From Magicicada septendecula (Eukaryota; Arthropoda; Insecta; Hemiptera; Cicadidae): a DNA stretch of 64,000 bases. This document shows, piece after piece, positions 10,440 through 21,520 of the stretch; position 1 is the first letter of the stretch; each line of letters starts with the position of its first letter. The translations under genes were made by a program, and so were the position numbers. The notes under the pieces are model-generated. The model saw only the letters and a list, made by a program, of their open reading frames with translations, made no database searches and was not told where the DNA came from. Where the stretch lies: contig CM068375.1 in assembly GCA_034769895.1 (NCBI GenBank), positions 257,222,768 to 257,286,767 on the forward strand, in the 5' to 3' direction.

Positions 10440-11274
10440 ATGACAATGTTCAATTTAATTATTAGTTAATTAGGCTAAATAGCTCCCGCAACTTGATGTG
10501 TTCATAGAAACCTAATCGGACAATCTTGAAACTGTTACCGAATTAGCACACGCATGTAATACAGTCGCGCACTTTACTATTAGTGTTCGTAACTCCTGAC
10601 AGGCCTATCGTACTGAATCAGAGTAAACGATTACACGTTATAGAGAGTACGATACTGCTTTTTCTGAGTACTACCGTAGACTGCATTGCATCTCGTCACG
10701 TAACAAATTGACTGAAATATTAGTCTATCTGATTGGTCAGAGCTGTTCCCTCACCCTTTCATTACAGTCCAGATAACATTCTACTTGTAAGAAATTGCAT
10801 ATGGGCAATGTAAAACGTGCAAAATAAACCGGTATAATTTTATTACTTTTCTTGTGGATGATAACATTTTTTTATGAAATCATATATTTTATAATTTATA
10901 TCATTAACAAACATTACTACCAGATTGGTCTTATTGTTATGTACAATCTGGTAAAAGTCTTATGTCAGACATTTGATTTACATAAGAGTTATTTAATTTA
11001 ATTCGTTTTTTATTGTTAATTCGTAACACAGTTATTCACACGCGCACACACGCACTCGCCATATGCCTATGCATACGTTCGCACTATTTCACAACACTCA
11101 TATTTTTTATAGAGTCAAAAATTTACTTAAACTAACAATTCCGACATGATTCTTACTGTCTATAATACAATGTTCCAACACGCAACTTTTACTTTGAGTA
11201 GTTCTCATTGAAACATGCTATCATATGTTAAGTGTGAAATTTATTATTTTATATGCAAATCACACCCATTGCAA
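10440..11274. other. Non-coding, possible intron
   Basis: Moderately AT-rich sequence. If the exon at 10285-10437 is real, this is its upstream intron. A CA-rich patch (CACACGCGCACACACGCAC, near 11038) is present. No gene recognised. Confidence 0.35.
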
Positions 11275-11970
11275 TATATATTATAACAGGTGTAATAATA
11301 ATAACAACGCTTTTTAACTCATATCAAATCATTTAAAAATTTATTAAATAGAATTTCCAAAATATTTCGAATTAAAATTTCTTCATTATTATTTGCATAA
11401 TATTATTCTTTTGTATGTGTTTGTCATACATATACATACAATTATTGCCACAATACAAATAACATTACACACTATTCATAGATATAAGACACAAGATATA
11501 AATTTACAAGTATAGATAAAAATTCTTACAATATATAATTTTGCTCTCGACTTGCTCAGATTGTATTTCTTTTTTTAAATTCTCTAGTTTTTTATGTTTT
11601 TGCATATTAATATCTTATTCATGACATCTCAATCAATATCAAAATTTCTTTAAACATTTCTACCATGTTTTAATTTCAAAAAATATAATTTCGTAAATTA
11701 AAAATATCATTATCAACTACTATAAATTAAACAATTAAATTTAACAATTAATAATTACACTTTTAAAGTTATTATTGTCTCTTTACTTTTTTTAAAATGT
11801 TTTTATTGAATCTTTGGTTGACGAGGAAATATGGTTTTATTTCACCTTATTTCGGTGCGGTGATACTCAGTGATTCCTCGTCATGATCCTGAGTCCTTTG
11901 TCTTGGGTCGATCCTCCGTAGTCATCTGATCCTTCTGGAGTCCGTTGTCTGGTCCTCCTGGTCCACTTAG
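11275..11970 (-). repeat. Dispersed repeat, minus-strand copy (partner at 61.47 kb)
   Basis: Its reverse complement matches 61.47-62.15 kb in collinear blocks: a GGACTCCAG...ACTACGGAGGATC...AAGGACTCAGGA block, AAGGTGAAATAAA, GAGCAAGTCGAGAGCAA, GCAAATAATAATGAAG, and a distal ACAACG-type block next to GGTGTAAT. The copies are clearly diverged. No coding potential is seen; it may be an LTR or a non-autonomous element. Confidence 0.55.
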
Positions 11971-12035
11971 TATTCAGGTGGCATTCAATTCAATTTCTAT
12001 ATACCGTTAGTTGTTGTATTGAATATTATTACTTT

Positions 12036-12424
12036 AAATATACAAAATTGAATGCCGAGATTGCAATAAATGTTACATAGGACAAACAAAAAAACAGCTG
12101 AAGAAAAGTTATTTTGAACACCTAAACGCATACAAAAAACCAGAAATATATAAATCCAATTTAGCCACACACGCAATAAACACAGGACATGAATTCACAG
12201 ACATAACCAATGTGACACTAACAAAACATATACCACACAAAGGCACCATAATGAATATTTGGGAAAATTTACAATATTATACAAACATAAAACACAAAAC
12301 AAACTAATACCTGAACAAATACAAATCAATACAAAACATGACACAATATTCAAAGCACTCAACATCGAAAATATACAAAAAACTAACACATACATCACAA
12401 TCACACACAATAAAACCAATTTGA
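12036..12424 (+). pseudogene. GIY-YIG endonuclease fragment of a PLE
   Basis: The frame reads IYK, a Cys-rich finger (CRDCNKC), YIGQTKKQLKK, YFEHLNAYKK, then HAINTGHEF and an IWENL segment that carries the expected Glu. The Gly of GIY is missing because truncation falls there. One-base differences from the 60.2-kb copy (near 12273 and 12377) shift the frame before the end of the coding region. It cannot make an intact enzyme. Confidence 0.75.
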
Positions 12425-12505
12425 AGTACCAGAAGCCAACAGGAAGCCACAATAATAATAGTCAACCAACACATATGTACTTCACCAGACACAAAAACCG
12501 GAAGG

Positions 12506-12536
12506 CTGAGGACGGGTACCAGATGGTACCCGAAAC
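12506..12536 (+). ncRNA. Hammerhead-like core of the 12-kb PLE
   Basis: CTGAGGA, a perfect 6-bp stem II (GGGTAC with GTACCC) and GAAAC. This pattern is shared with the arms at 52.05, 59.84 and 60.5 kb. Confidence 0.45.
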
Positions 12537-12655
12537 ATGTTCCTAATAAGGAAAAAAAGGTATATCTTGAAGTAAATTCATTATAAATATTAAATGTATT
12601 ATATACATCAAGAAACGGACTGTAGCAGAAAGTGATTGAATATATAAATATTGTG

Positions 12656-15165
12656 ACAGGGTATAGTCTTACTACCTTGGTGAATGCGTCTGTGCAAACT
12701 AGTAGGTGCCTAAGCCTTCGACTACCTCGAGGGAGCGGTCCTAAGAAATCCACACATAACATTTCGTTCTTACCGTTGATAATAATATTCTGCATTTCCA
12801 CGTACGTATGTAGGTACGGAGATTTTGCCGTTTGACAGTTATGACACACTTTTAAAATACTTCTTACTTTTCTATACATATTATTACAAATAAAATCTTC
12901 TCTTAACGCTAAATAACAGCGGTATGGTCCCGCATGCCCTAGACTCTCATGGCATGGCCACGTTACTTCACTTAATAGGTCGTTTGGCATTACTACTTTC
13001 CATTCACCCTCCCAGAGTTTATACAGTATCTCGTTTTCTAGCTTATACCTTGGATCTTCTTTTTGAATGTACTTTCTTCGTAGCTCCATAACTCTGTCGT
13101 CATCTTTCTGTTCTTGGTGTATGTTCTGTAGTCGTATCTTTAACTCATTTGTCATTTCATATTTCATTGCTAATATTTTCACTTCATTGGTGTGGCATTT
13201 ATGTTCTTCTTCTTCTTCATTAGGTGTGTATCTGCTGAGGATGTCGGCTATTATATTTTCCGATGCTTTGCAGTATTTTACAGTAAATGAATATTCCTCT
13301 ATTGCTAAGATCCATCTGGTCAGTCGGGCGTTTACGAGTCGACATTTTAGAATGAAAGACAATGCCTGGTTGTCTGTGTGAATTTCAAAATAGTTTCCAT
13401 ACAAATAGTACCTAAATTTTCTTAACGCATTTACAATTGCTAATATTTCTTTCTTTGAAGTGAAATAATTTTTCTCTGCCTCCTTCAGTGTTCTATTTGT
13501 ATAGGCAATTACGTAATTTTCTCCATTCTTTCTGCGTTGATACAATACACCTCCTATGGCTAGGTCGCTCGCATCCGTGTACAATACATACGTCCCCTCT
13601 GCTTCCGGATGATATAGCTGCATATTGTCGCTGAATAAATTCTTGAGATCCTGGAACGCTTGCTGGTGTTCTGGCTTCCATTTCCATTTTACTCCTTGCC
13701 GTAATAATGTTTTTAAAACAGGTTTATATAATTAGAATATTTTTCTGAAAATAGTCTGTAATACCCCGTAAGACCTAAAAATGCTCGTACTCCTTTTACA
13801 TTTGTAGGGACTGGAAATTCGGTGATGCTCTTTATCTTGTCTGGGTCGGTACTCACTCCTTCAGCTGATATAATATGTCCTAAAAATTTCATTGACGATT
13901 TCATAAATTCGCACTTATCTTGCTTTAATACTAAATTTGCTTTTCTAAACTTATCAAAGATTATGTTTAAGTGTTCAATATGTTCCTTCAATGATTTTGA
14001 AATAACCAGATGTCGTCTAAAAATATTACTACAGACTGTTCTACTTCCGGTCCTAATGCTAGTTCTAAACATCTTACCATAGCTGCTAGGCTTGTTACCA
14101 ATCCAAATGGTACTACTTTGAATTGATAGCACTTGTTTCTGTACATGAAAGCGGTGTATTTTCTACTGTGTTGTTCTAGTGGAATTTGCCAGAAACTTGC
14201 TGTGAGGTCTAATTTACTTATATACTTAATCCCTTGACACTTTATAAACAATTCATCGGCGTTTGGTGCACAATCAAAATTTTTCTGCGTAATACTGTTT
14301 AAATTTCGCATGTCAAGACATAATCTAATTTCATCGTTCTTCTTTTTAACTATAACCATTGGGTTTATAAAGTTACTGTTTGAACGTTCAATAATTTGGT
14401 GTTTTAACATATTGTTTATTTCGATGTCTACCTGATTTTGATATTTTATCGGTACTGGATATGTTCGACGCACAAATTTATCTTCATCGGTCGTTTTTAT
14501 CTGGTGTTCGTACACATTTGTTATTCTTGGTCTTTCACTGAATACATCTTGATTTTGTTGTATTAGTCGTTTTAATTCACTACTCTCGTGTGTGTTGAGT
14601 GTGTCATGTTTTGTTGCTGTTTTACGAGTTGGTGTTGCTACTTTTATTTCCGGCCTCTGAATCTTCATAGTACTTTTATTATTCTCATATTTACTTAAAT
14701 TTTCATTTAGTTTTATTATATATGTTGTCTTTTTATCTCGCACTGCATGGTGTCTTGTTGTGTGTTTATTATTGCATTTATTTGTTTAAGTTGATCCATC
14801 CCAATAATTGCATCATAAATTAAATTCTTTATAATAATAGCTGGTATTTCTAAATTCATCTCGTCTTTACTTATGTTTATAAACATTTACTGATCGACTT
14901 TCTCTTTCTGGTTTACGGCCGTTTGTACACACATATTATTTAATGGTAGCACTGGTGCCTTATTAAATTGTTTTTTATTTGCGTTTATAAATGTCTGGCT
15001 TATAGCTGACAGTTCGGTTCCTGTATCAATTAGTATATTGGCTAACACATTATTTATATATGCTATTATGCATGGGCACTTACGTTTCACTGTATCGCTA
15101 GGTTTGTCGTCTATTCGCAATAGTTCATCCCTAATTTCCGGTGGATACACATTGTTTATTTGCAC
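12656..15165 (-). pseudogene. pol: pol of Gypsy element 1 (frameshifted, integrase truncated)
   Basis: The protease segment (14887-15165) has the active-site LIDTGTELSAIS. RT (13988-14743) shows RLCLDMRNLN, KLDLTASFWQIPL, VPFGL and a catalytic LDD box; the frame breaks right after that box and resumes at about 14030 with KFLGHIISAEG and AFLGLTGYYR. RNase H (from 13623) has YTDASDLAIG, KEILAIVNALRKFRYYLYG and HTDNQALSF. Integrase retains the H-H-C-C finger (CHESLGH...CHNCQ) and the first core Asp in CVDFLGPLP, then runs into PLE DNA after VVRLYPV. The second core Asp and the Glu are missing. The last about 115 codons of the long open frame (12304 to about 12655) are antisense PLE, not pol. Confidence 0.8.
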
Positions 15166-15236
15166 ACATATTTCATTAGTCTTAATTTTATTTTTACATT
15201 TATAATTATTATCACAGGACGTCTTGTGAACGCCTC

Positions 15237-16587
15237 TTACTGTACGTTTTTTGAAGTTGACTGTACCACCTCACTTATCTCTTCTTGTAGCGGTCTCGTT
15301 TCCGTTCGTATTGTTGTATGCAGCCCCCTAGTATATGCGTCCGTCTGTGTCGGTGTTATTGTTTGTAGGCCTATTTGAGCTGACTTATTCCAATCCTTAT
15401 TTGTAAAACTTCGTTCATTATTATTACTATATTTATTTCGTGGACCTAAATACGGTTTCTTTGTATAGGTGTTTTGTTGTTGTCTGTTTTCGTAATTGTT
15501 TTCGCGACTTGGACCTGGTCTAGGTTGCGCGTCTGACCTTGGTTGTTGTTTTAGCGAATATCTTATCTCTCCCCATTGCGCCAGCATGAGTAGGAGTTCT
15601 TCAATCGTCTTAGTTTCCCTCGTCATTACTGCAACATTGATATCGCGGTCAAAGTGATAAGACAGTTTATTTACGAGTTCACTCTCCGTCAACTTAGGTT
15701 TTAAATGTTTCGCTCTAGCTACAATATCAATTACATATGGTTCTCTGGACTTACCTTTTGGCATGTATTCGTATTTATCAAACTCTAACTGGTTTCGAAT
15801 TCTTCTTTGGATATGGTCACTCCAGTATCTTTGTTCAAAATTTATTTTTGAAATCCTCGTAGGACGTAACGTTTTCTCTTATTATCGAATACCACTTTGC
15901 AGCTGTGTGTTCTAATCGACGTGCTATCCATTCCACGCGTTCGTTATCGTTTAGGTTATTTCCTACCATCTCCATATTTCTTTCACACTCTATTAAAAAT
16001 TCTGTTGGGTTTTCACTTTCCCATCCACTAAATTTCTGCATTTTCGGCATATCTTCAGCACTCCTGTAGATGTACGTGATCTGTTCTGCTTTCGTTTTCT
16101 TTATCTGTTCCTGCAGCTGTGCTATCTGTTCTCGTAGGTGTTTGTCGTTCTCCTCACCTTGTTCCTTATTTGTCATTATTGTTGTTTCGTGCCTAGCGAC
16201 GACTTGGTCCAATATTTTTATATTTTCTTTCACCTCGTGTATATTTCCTTCTGTCTCCTGAGTAAATTTAGTTAGTTTCTCTTCTTGGGCCTGTACCGTT
16301 GTAGTTAACTTTTGTTGCCTCTTGTTTATAGCATTTGTCCATGTTCGCATATTTTCGCTTAGTTTCTTTAGTTCCTTCCTATTTTCTCCATGTAGTGCTC
16401 CGAATTCCTCTCGTAATTGTATCCTTGCCTCTTCCCACCATTCTGGTTTTTCTTTTCGTAGTATTTCTTTACGCTCTTCTTTTTCTTTTCTTCGTTTTTC
16501 TTTTTCTGCTTTCTCTTCTTCTCGTTGTTGTTGTAGCATTTGCTGTATTGCTGCCATTATGTCGGTAGGTGTTTGCGGTTCTGCCAT
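15237..16587 (-). pseudogene. gag: gag of Gypsy element 1 (one frameshift)
   Basis: Gag would form the particle that packages element RNA. The N-terminal half (15835-16587) begins MAEPQTPTDIMAAIQQML and is a long charged coiled coil (Lys/Glu-rich to about residue 165). A retrotransposon-gag core follows, with EFLIECERNMEMVG and WIARRLEHTAAKWY. A frameshift near 15800 separates it from the rest (15237-15764), which continues the capsid region and ends in an Arg/Asn/Gln-rich tail (PRPGPSRENNYENR). No CCHC zinc knuckle is visible, as in the other two Gag families here. Confidence 0.75.
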
Positions 16588-17112
16588 TTTCGCGGTTTAA
16601 TTATTGACCTAGTATTTCAAAATTACACATCTAATAGTCTATAAAATATTTTCTCAGCGTTGACAATTTCCTCCCCTTATAACTAACAATGGTTATACAA
16701 TATTAACAATAGGTCTTTGTTCAGACCGAAACTTTCTTAGATCTAATTCCCTGTATTGTTCTACTGATACTTAACTTGTATCCTTTAAAATTATTACTAC
16801 TCCGGATGTTGTTTCCGGTTTAAACTTCACCTCTCATCCGTTCTCACACTGGTCTGACTCTTATAATTCAGTTAAGGCTTCTAACGGTTTTTATATTTTT
16901 TACTTCAAATAATTATTACAATTTATTTTAATTTAATATTTTCTTGGTTTGTTCTTTATATGGGTTTGTTATTTATCTGGGCGCCAGACATAAACAAATA
17001 TAATATTTTCATGCAACTATTTATTTTATGACAATTATTAGATTTTTAATTTTATTTATTTTATGTACATTTAATTAATAGCGCCCCACGCTTTGGGCCG
17101 CCATTTTGCAAC
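16588..17112 (-). other. Leader and primer-binding-type sites of Gypsy element 1
   Basis: On the minus strand TGGCGGCCC...GCGTGGGGC (about 17095-17112) is the expected start of the internal region after the 5' LTR. A second such motif, TGGCGCCCAG, occurs about 120 bases further (near 16980-16993). The rest is AT-rich leader to the gag ATG. Confidence 0.55.
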
Positions 17113-18100
17113 TAGACTTTGTTTTCTTTTACTGGTATCGCCAATTTTGGGCAACAGCGAGTATTAATACTGTTCAGTTCACACACACAAAGACCAATGC
17201 AATTTGAATTAGACTTACCTTAACTGAATTTACTTTTACTTCCCTGCTATACTTATATTCTGTAGACCTGTGTGTGAGAATGTGATGGATGGGTGTTATT
17301 TTTGAAATAATTACTTCTAACTCTTTAGTTATTATAAGAATTGTGTTTAATGTTTTTTTCTTTTTTATTTTACTTTAACTCTTTAAATGACTCTACTTCA
17401 ATTTGCTCTGTTATCTTACTTTACTAATTACATAAATTTGTTTTTTATAGTCTCTGAAATTATTCTCTTTCTTATTTACTGTCTTTTTGAATTCAAACTT
17501 AAATGTTTAATACTCTACTTGTTATTGTAGCTCCGGCGTCTATCTCATGGGCGTTTCTGGGTTTGAATGTTCCAATTGTTCCTCTTCTTGTTCATCCAGT
17601 CTCCATGGTGTGGATATGTGTACAGCTTCCCTGATGTGGAGTGTTCTCAGCTTCCCTGGATTCTGGTGTGAACAGCCTCCCTGATGTGGATATGTCCTCA
17701 GCTCCCTGTTGTGGAATTTTTACGTTCAGATGCTATTTTCACGCTATTGTGGATTTATTTGAACGGAGTCGCTTTCACGTTAAGTTCGAGTGTTTTTAAG
17801 TTTAACTTGTCGCGTGATTTTACTCACTACGCACTGCTCGGGCTAGTAATTCAAAACCGATGTTCCGTACTAGTGTTTTACTGCAACTACTCGGACTGGT
17901 TGTTTAACATAGACTTTCCGAACTAGTGTTTTAAAGCGGACTACTCGAACCGGTGGTTTAATGCAGACTGAAGTGCTTTGAGCGCGTTAGCGACGTCGCT
18001 CTGTATTTTCCCGCTAGTTTAATGACACTCTACCCTTATTGGTTTATCAACTGTCACGGGTTGTTGTTCACGCTCTGATAGGTTCTTTTTAAACTGTTTT
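17113..18100 (-). repeat. 5' LTR of Gypsy element 1 (outer edge uncertain)
   Basis: Assigned because it lies directly upstream of the primer-binding-type motif. It contains short degenerate repeats of a CTTCCCTGATGTGGA unit (about 17590-17710) and, near 17838-17975, about 38-bp units with a CTACTCG(G/A)AC(T/C)GG core. No second copy exists in the window, so its length is a guess. Confidence 0.4.
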
Positions 18101-18129
18101 ACTTCCATATTCCTTAAGGAAATGGAAGT
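18101..18129. repeat. 29-bp near-perfect palindrome
   Basis: ACTTCCAT and ATGGAAGT flank the palindrome TTCCTTAAGGAA with one bulged A. It sits about where the LTR of Gypsy element 1 should end. Confidence 0.7.
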
Positions 18130-18220
18130 ATGGTGATGGCAAAAAAAATCGTGTTCGAGATTATTGCAGATTCTGATTGTACTACACTCAGAACATGAAA
18201 AAAAGTCGTTTTCCGAAAAG

Positions 18221-18284
18221 TGTCTGTGTGTCTGTCTGTCTGTGTGTCTGTGTGTCTGTCTGTCTGTCTGTCTATCTGTGTGTA
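18221..18284. repeat. (TGTC)n/(TG)n microsatellite
   Basis: Mixed TGTC and TG repeats, immediately before the minisatellite. Confidence 0.9.
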
Positions 18285-18291
18285 GATTTTT

Positions 18292-18925
18292 TTTCTATGG
18301 CAAACGATAACTGCCGCAAATTCAAACAGAATCAAATAATGTTTCGCATACAGCCCTGAATTGTAGAGTTCTCAAGACCTATTGTTTTTGGTGAAGATCG
18401 GTTAAGGGAAAGGGGTAGTTTACCAGTAACGTTTTATGTTTTAACAAGGGTATTTCCTATGGAAAACGATAACAGCCGCAAATTCAAACAGAATCAAAAG
18501 ATTATTTGCATACAGTCCTAAATTCTAGAGTTCTCAAGACCTGTTGTTTTTGGTGAAGATCGGTTAAGGGAAAGGGGTAGTTTACCAGCAGCGTTTTTTT
18601 ATCAAGGGTATTTTCTGTGGCAAACAATAACAGCCGCAAATTCAAACAGAATCAAATAATGTTTTGCATACAGCCCTGATTTGTAGAGTACTCAAGACCT
18701 ATTGTTTTTGGTGAAGATCGGTTGAGGGGAAGGGGTAGTTTACCATCAACGTTTTTTATCAAGCGTATTTTCTATGGCAAACGATACTGCCGCAAATTCA
18801 AACAGAATCAAATAATTTTTTGCATACGTCACTGAATTGTAGAGGACTCAAGGCCTTGTGATATTGGTGAAGATCGGTTAAGGGGAAGGGGTAGTTTACC
18901 TGCAACCTTTTACGTTTTAACAAGA
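18292..18925. repeat. Minisatellite, four units of about 160 bp
   Basis: Units start at about 18293, 18457, 18614 and 18771. Each contains CTATGGCAAACGATAAC-like, CCGCAAATTCAAACAGAATC, TTGGTGAAGATCGGTTAAGG and GGGGTAGTTTACC blocks. Units differ from each other by scattered substitutions and small indels. No coding frame persists through them. Confidence 0.85.
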
Positions 18926-19033
18926 GTAAAGTACTTGAAAATTCATTTAAACTTTTTCAAACAATGGTAATTGTTAAAAATAAAATAATTTTGTTGCCAG
19001 GCAATAAAATTATAATTTTTTCATTTTAATGTA

Positions 19034-19241
19034 AATCTGTACATAGTATAAAGTAAAGTCGGTCCGTTTTCTCTCTGTGTTTGAAATCGCTAATCTCAGG
19101 AAGTACTGAACGGATTTTATTCAAGTTTTCGCCAATAGATAGAGTGTCTATCGAGGAACATTTATGTGTATAATTAATACATATATGTTGTACATTAGCT
19201 TAGCTATCACGGTTTATGTCAAGTAAGTGGTATAGTTTACA
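19034..19241 (+). mobile_element. Helitron-like fragment
   Basis: It starts TCTGTACATAGTATAAAG and contains CGCTAATCTCAGGAAGTACTGAACGG and a CTATCGAGGAACAT block, sequence types I associate with insect Helitron 5' ends. It is interrupted by the complete Helitron that follows. Confidence 0.4.
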
Positions 19242-19955
19242 TCTTATATATAAAAATGAATGTTTCTTTGTTTGTCCCGTATGCGTTCCTATACCATTCA
19301 TCCGATTGCGATGAAACTTCGGTGAGTTGTTGTGCGCACGTCCGCGAAGGTTTCTTCCACATCTCCTCCTAAACCACTGTACCGATTTCAACCAAACTTG
19401 GCACAAATAATTTACGCAACGGGAGAACCAACATAGGATAGGTGTTTTTTCGATGGGGTCCTTTTGGGGGTTCTTTGGGGTCTTCCACTTCGCCTCCTAA
19501 ACCACTGGACCGATTTCAACCAAACTTGGCACAAATATTTTACGCAAAGGGAGAACCAACATAGGACAAGTGTTTTTTCGATACGATCCTTTGGGGGGTC
19601 CTTTGGGGTCTTCCACGTCTCCACCTAAACCATTGGACCGATTTCAACCAAACTTGGTACAAATATTTTACGCAACGGGAGAACCAACATAGGACAGGTG
19701 TTTTTTTCGATACGATCCTCTGGGGGGTCCTTCGCGGTCTTAAAAAACTATTAGATCTGGTTACTATGGCAACCCAATAGAATAGATTCTGTTCTAAATA
19801 TATTATCGCATTAAATTGAAGACCACGCGAACGAAGTTGTGGGCAACAGCTATTTATTTTTAAGAAGCCTACTTTAATTAAACTTTATTAATTAAGCTAA
19901 CATTTTCATTACGTACAACGTGAAACTCCGTAGCGAAGCACGGGTATTCTGCTAG
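19242..19955 (+). mobile_element. Non-autonomous Helitron, 714 bp
   Basis: The borders match the Helitron rule: 5' TC (TCTTATATATAAAAATGAATG) preceded by A, and 3' CTAG followed by T. A hairpin (CCGT-A-GC-GAA-GC-ACGG) lies about 10 bases before the CTAG end. It has no transposase frame, so it would depend on a Rep/helicase from elsewhere. Its body holds three tandem units of about 124 bp. Confidence 0.75.
19359..19735. repeat. Three tandem units of about 124 bp inside the Helitron
   Basis: Each unit has CTCCTAAACCACTGGACCG, TTCAACCAAACTTGGCACAA, ACGCAACGGGAGAACCAACA and a GTGTTTTTTCGAT block followed by a G-rich GGGGTCCTTTGGGGTC end. Confidence 0.85.
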
Positions 19956-20677
19956 TCATGTATAAGAGAAAATATATCGTGCGTGGCAGGTAAGCATATC
20001 TCAGTTATATACTGTTTACGTTTCCATTTTATTATTATCACTACCGCAATAAAAAGGCAGGGAAGCACACACACACAATTCGCGTTATTTCTGGCCTCAT
20101 TCATGTTTATTTTCTTACATTTGCACGGTTTTTAAATGGAAAGTGCCGAACCCATACCAACATAACGCATGCAAGCCGAAAAAGTGTCCAGCGTGGATAG
20201 CGATTTGCTTCCTGTGGATCGCTGGGCAGTGTAACTGCACGTGTTTACAGAGGAACGATTCATAGACAGACTTTTCGTCTTTAGGGAATGAACCCTCTGC
20301 AAGATGCTGAAGGTCCATGAGTGACTTCGGAGCGCTCCTTCTTTTCCGCGTGTTTGTTCTGTGAAACGTACACTGTAGATTCGCAGATTTATTCTAAGCG
20401 ACGCTCAATAGGAAATGTTGAAACTTTTTGTCCACGGTGAACCCTCATACACACTAAACCTGCTCTGATGTTTTAATTACGGACATCATAATATTAAAAC
20501 TTTGGAAACTTGGGCACTACTTAATGGAGATCAATCATTAACTTATACAAGCCATTAATTTTATGCATATTTTTTATATATATGTGTACAACTTTATCGG
20601 CAACAAAGAAGTAGTTTTTGTTAAAATTCCTTCCCGGGATATTTGGCCGTAGTCCAATGTTTTCTACAAAACCAGAC
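19956..20677. other. Mostly unassigned sequence after the Helitron
   Basis: It contains a short (CA)n, near 20069, and a GC-richer stretch at about 20100-20450 that includes the weak coding candidate listed next. Nothing else is recognised. Confidence 0.4.
20115..20318 (-). CDS. Possible coding remnant, unidentified (67 codons)
   Basis: A minus-strand frame MDLQHLAEGSFPKDEKSVYE... ends at LKTVQM and has mixed, protein-like composition with several Cys and His. The frame stays open upstream for over 20 codons (an Arg/Lys-rich TNTRKRRSAPKSL), and a TTTCACAG that could be a splice acceptor lies before it. No family is recognised and it may be chance. Confidence 0.2.
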   Translation of the reverse strand: MDLQHLAEGSFPKDEKSVYESFLCKHVQLHCPAIHRKQIAIHAGHFFGLHALCWYGFGTFHLKTVQM

Positions 20678-20754
20678 GTTTCGGCAATGCCATCGACTTC
20701 CATCATCAGTGAAAATCGAGTGCGATAACATGAGGTGGTATACGTTAGTGACCA
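20640..20754 (-). mobile_element. PLE-like 3' fragment
   Basis: A minus-strand fragment recognised only by its CTGATGATGG...CCGAAACGTCTGG signature, typical of Penelope terminal repeats. There is no RT or endonuclease coding sequence with it. Confidence 0.4.
20678..20709 (-). ncRNA. Hammerhead-like core of the 20.7-kb fragment
   Basis: CTGATGA (the canonical CUGAUGA core), a stem II of GGAAGU with AUUGCC (one mismatch), then GAAAC. A long possible stem III follows (GTCTGGTTTT with AAAACATTGGAC). Confidence 0.4.
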
Positions 20755-21060
20755 CAGTACTGTGGTTAAGGCTGAAGCAGTAAGTAGAAAGAAGTAGTTT
20801 CTATGGTAATATTTCATTTCGAAAATGATTTTAAATATAAATCTTAGAATATGGAAGTCATGTATGGTTCTCCATACCGATATTTTACATTTGAATTATT
20901 GTTACAACAGTACTGTGGTTAAGGCTGAAGCAGTAAGTAGAAAGAAGTAGTTTCTATGGTAATATTTCATTTCGAAAATGATTTTAAATATAAATCTTAG
21001 AATATGGAAGTCATGTATGGTTCTCCATACCGATATTTTACATTTGAATTATTGTTACAA
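20755..21060. repeat. Perfect 153-bp tandem duplication
   Basis: 20755-20907 and 20908-21060 read the same, both starting CAGTACTGTGGTTAAGGCTG and ending GTTACAA. Apparent identity points to a very recent event. Confidence 0.9.
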
Positions 21061-21102
21061 CATTACACAATTATTATTATTATACCTTCTTAACATACCT
21101 AT

Positions 21103-21520
21103 TATACAATTCAAATCTAACAATTTACAATTTGCCATTTAGATACCTAACTACATTCGTCACATCTTTCCCTCATATGACTCTTAACAACATATATAAT
21201 TTTATTAATTATTATTAATTACATTTATTTGCTTTTTTACATTATCCATATAATTAGTATATTTTAGATTACTATTCTATTAATCTTTCATTTTATTTGA
21301 ATGTTTATTTCCAATTTAATATAATAATTGTCAACACATATTTCTTAATGCTGTTCTATATAATACTGGAGTCTACCTCTATGTTGGTCGTGACTAACAC
21401 TCAGTTTTTTTTGTTTACAATCCTAACATATGTTCATAATACTATTAATTTTATACATTGGTTTCTTCTAAAATTGTTATTTTACTCTTATGTACTATGG
21501 CGTATTTTAACAGCAGTACA
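21103..21520 (-). repeat. Partial 3' LTR of Gypsy element 2
   Basis: It matches 26104-26524 closely. On the minus strand it starts TGTACTGCTGTTAAAATAC. Similarity stops at about 21103, so only the first third of the about 1.18-kb LTR remains. Confidence 0.7.

Larger units (their letters stand above)
12036..12655 (+). mobile_element. 5'-truncated Penelope-like element
   Basis: It starts in the GIY-YIG coding part and runs through the stop, 3' region, hammerhead-like core and tail ending near CTGTAGCAGAAAGTGATTG. It lies in the integrase region of the minus-strand Gypsy element, which is lost beyond this point. Same subfamily as the arms at 59.7-60.6 kb. Confidence 0.75.
12656..18100 (-). mobile_element. 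Decayed Ty3/Gypsy element 1, 3' end lost
   Basis: Minus-strand order from high to low coordinate: 5' LTR (from about 18.1 kb), primer-binding-type leader, gag, protease, RT, RNase H, and integrase broken at 12656 by PLE sequence. Several frameshifts break gag and pol. The 3' part of integrase and the 3' LTR are absent. It is related in protein sequence to the array element but is a different family. Confidence 0.8.

Noticed and set aside
12304-12655. C-terminal extension of integrase rich in Cys and aromatic residues
   Set aside because: It is antisense PLE sequence (the same strings occur at 59.9 and 52.1 kb in PLE DNA), not a protein domain or an env.
18292-18925. CRISPR-like array
   Set aside because: Four about 160-bp units without spacers in a eukaryotic, transposon-rich context; a minisatellite.
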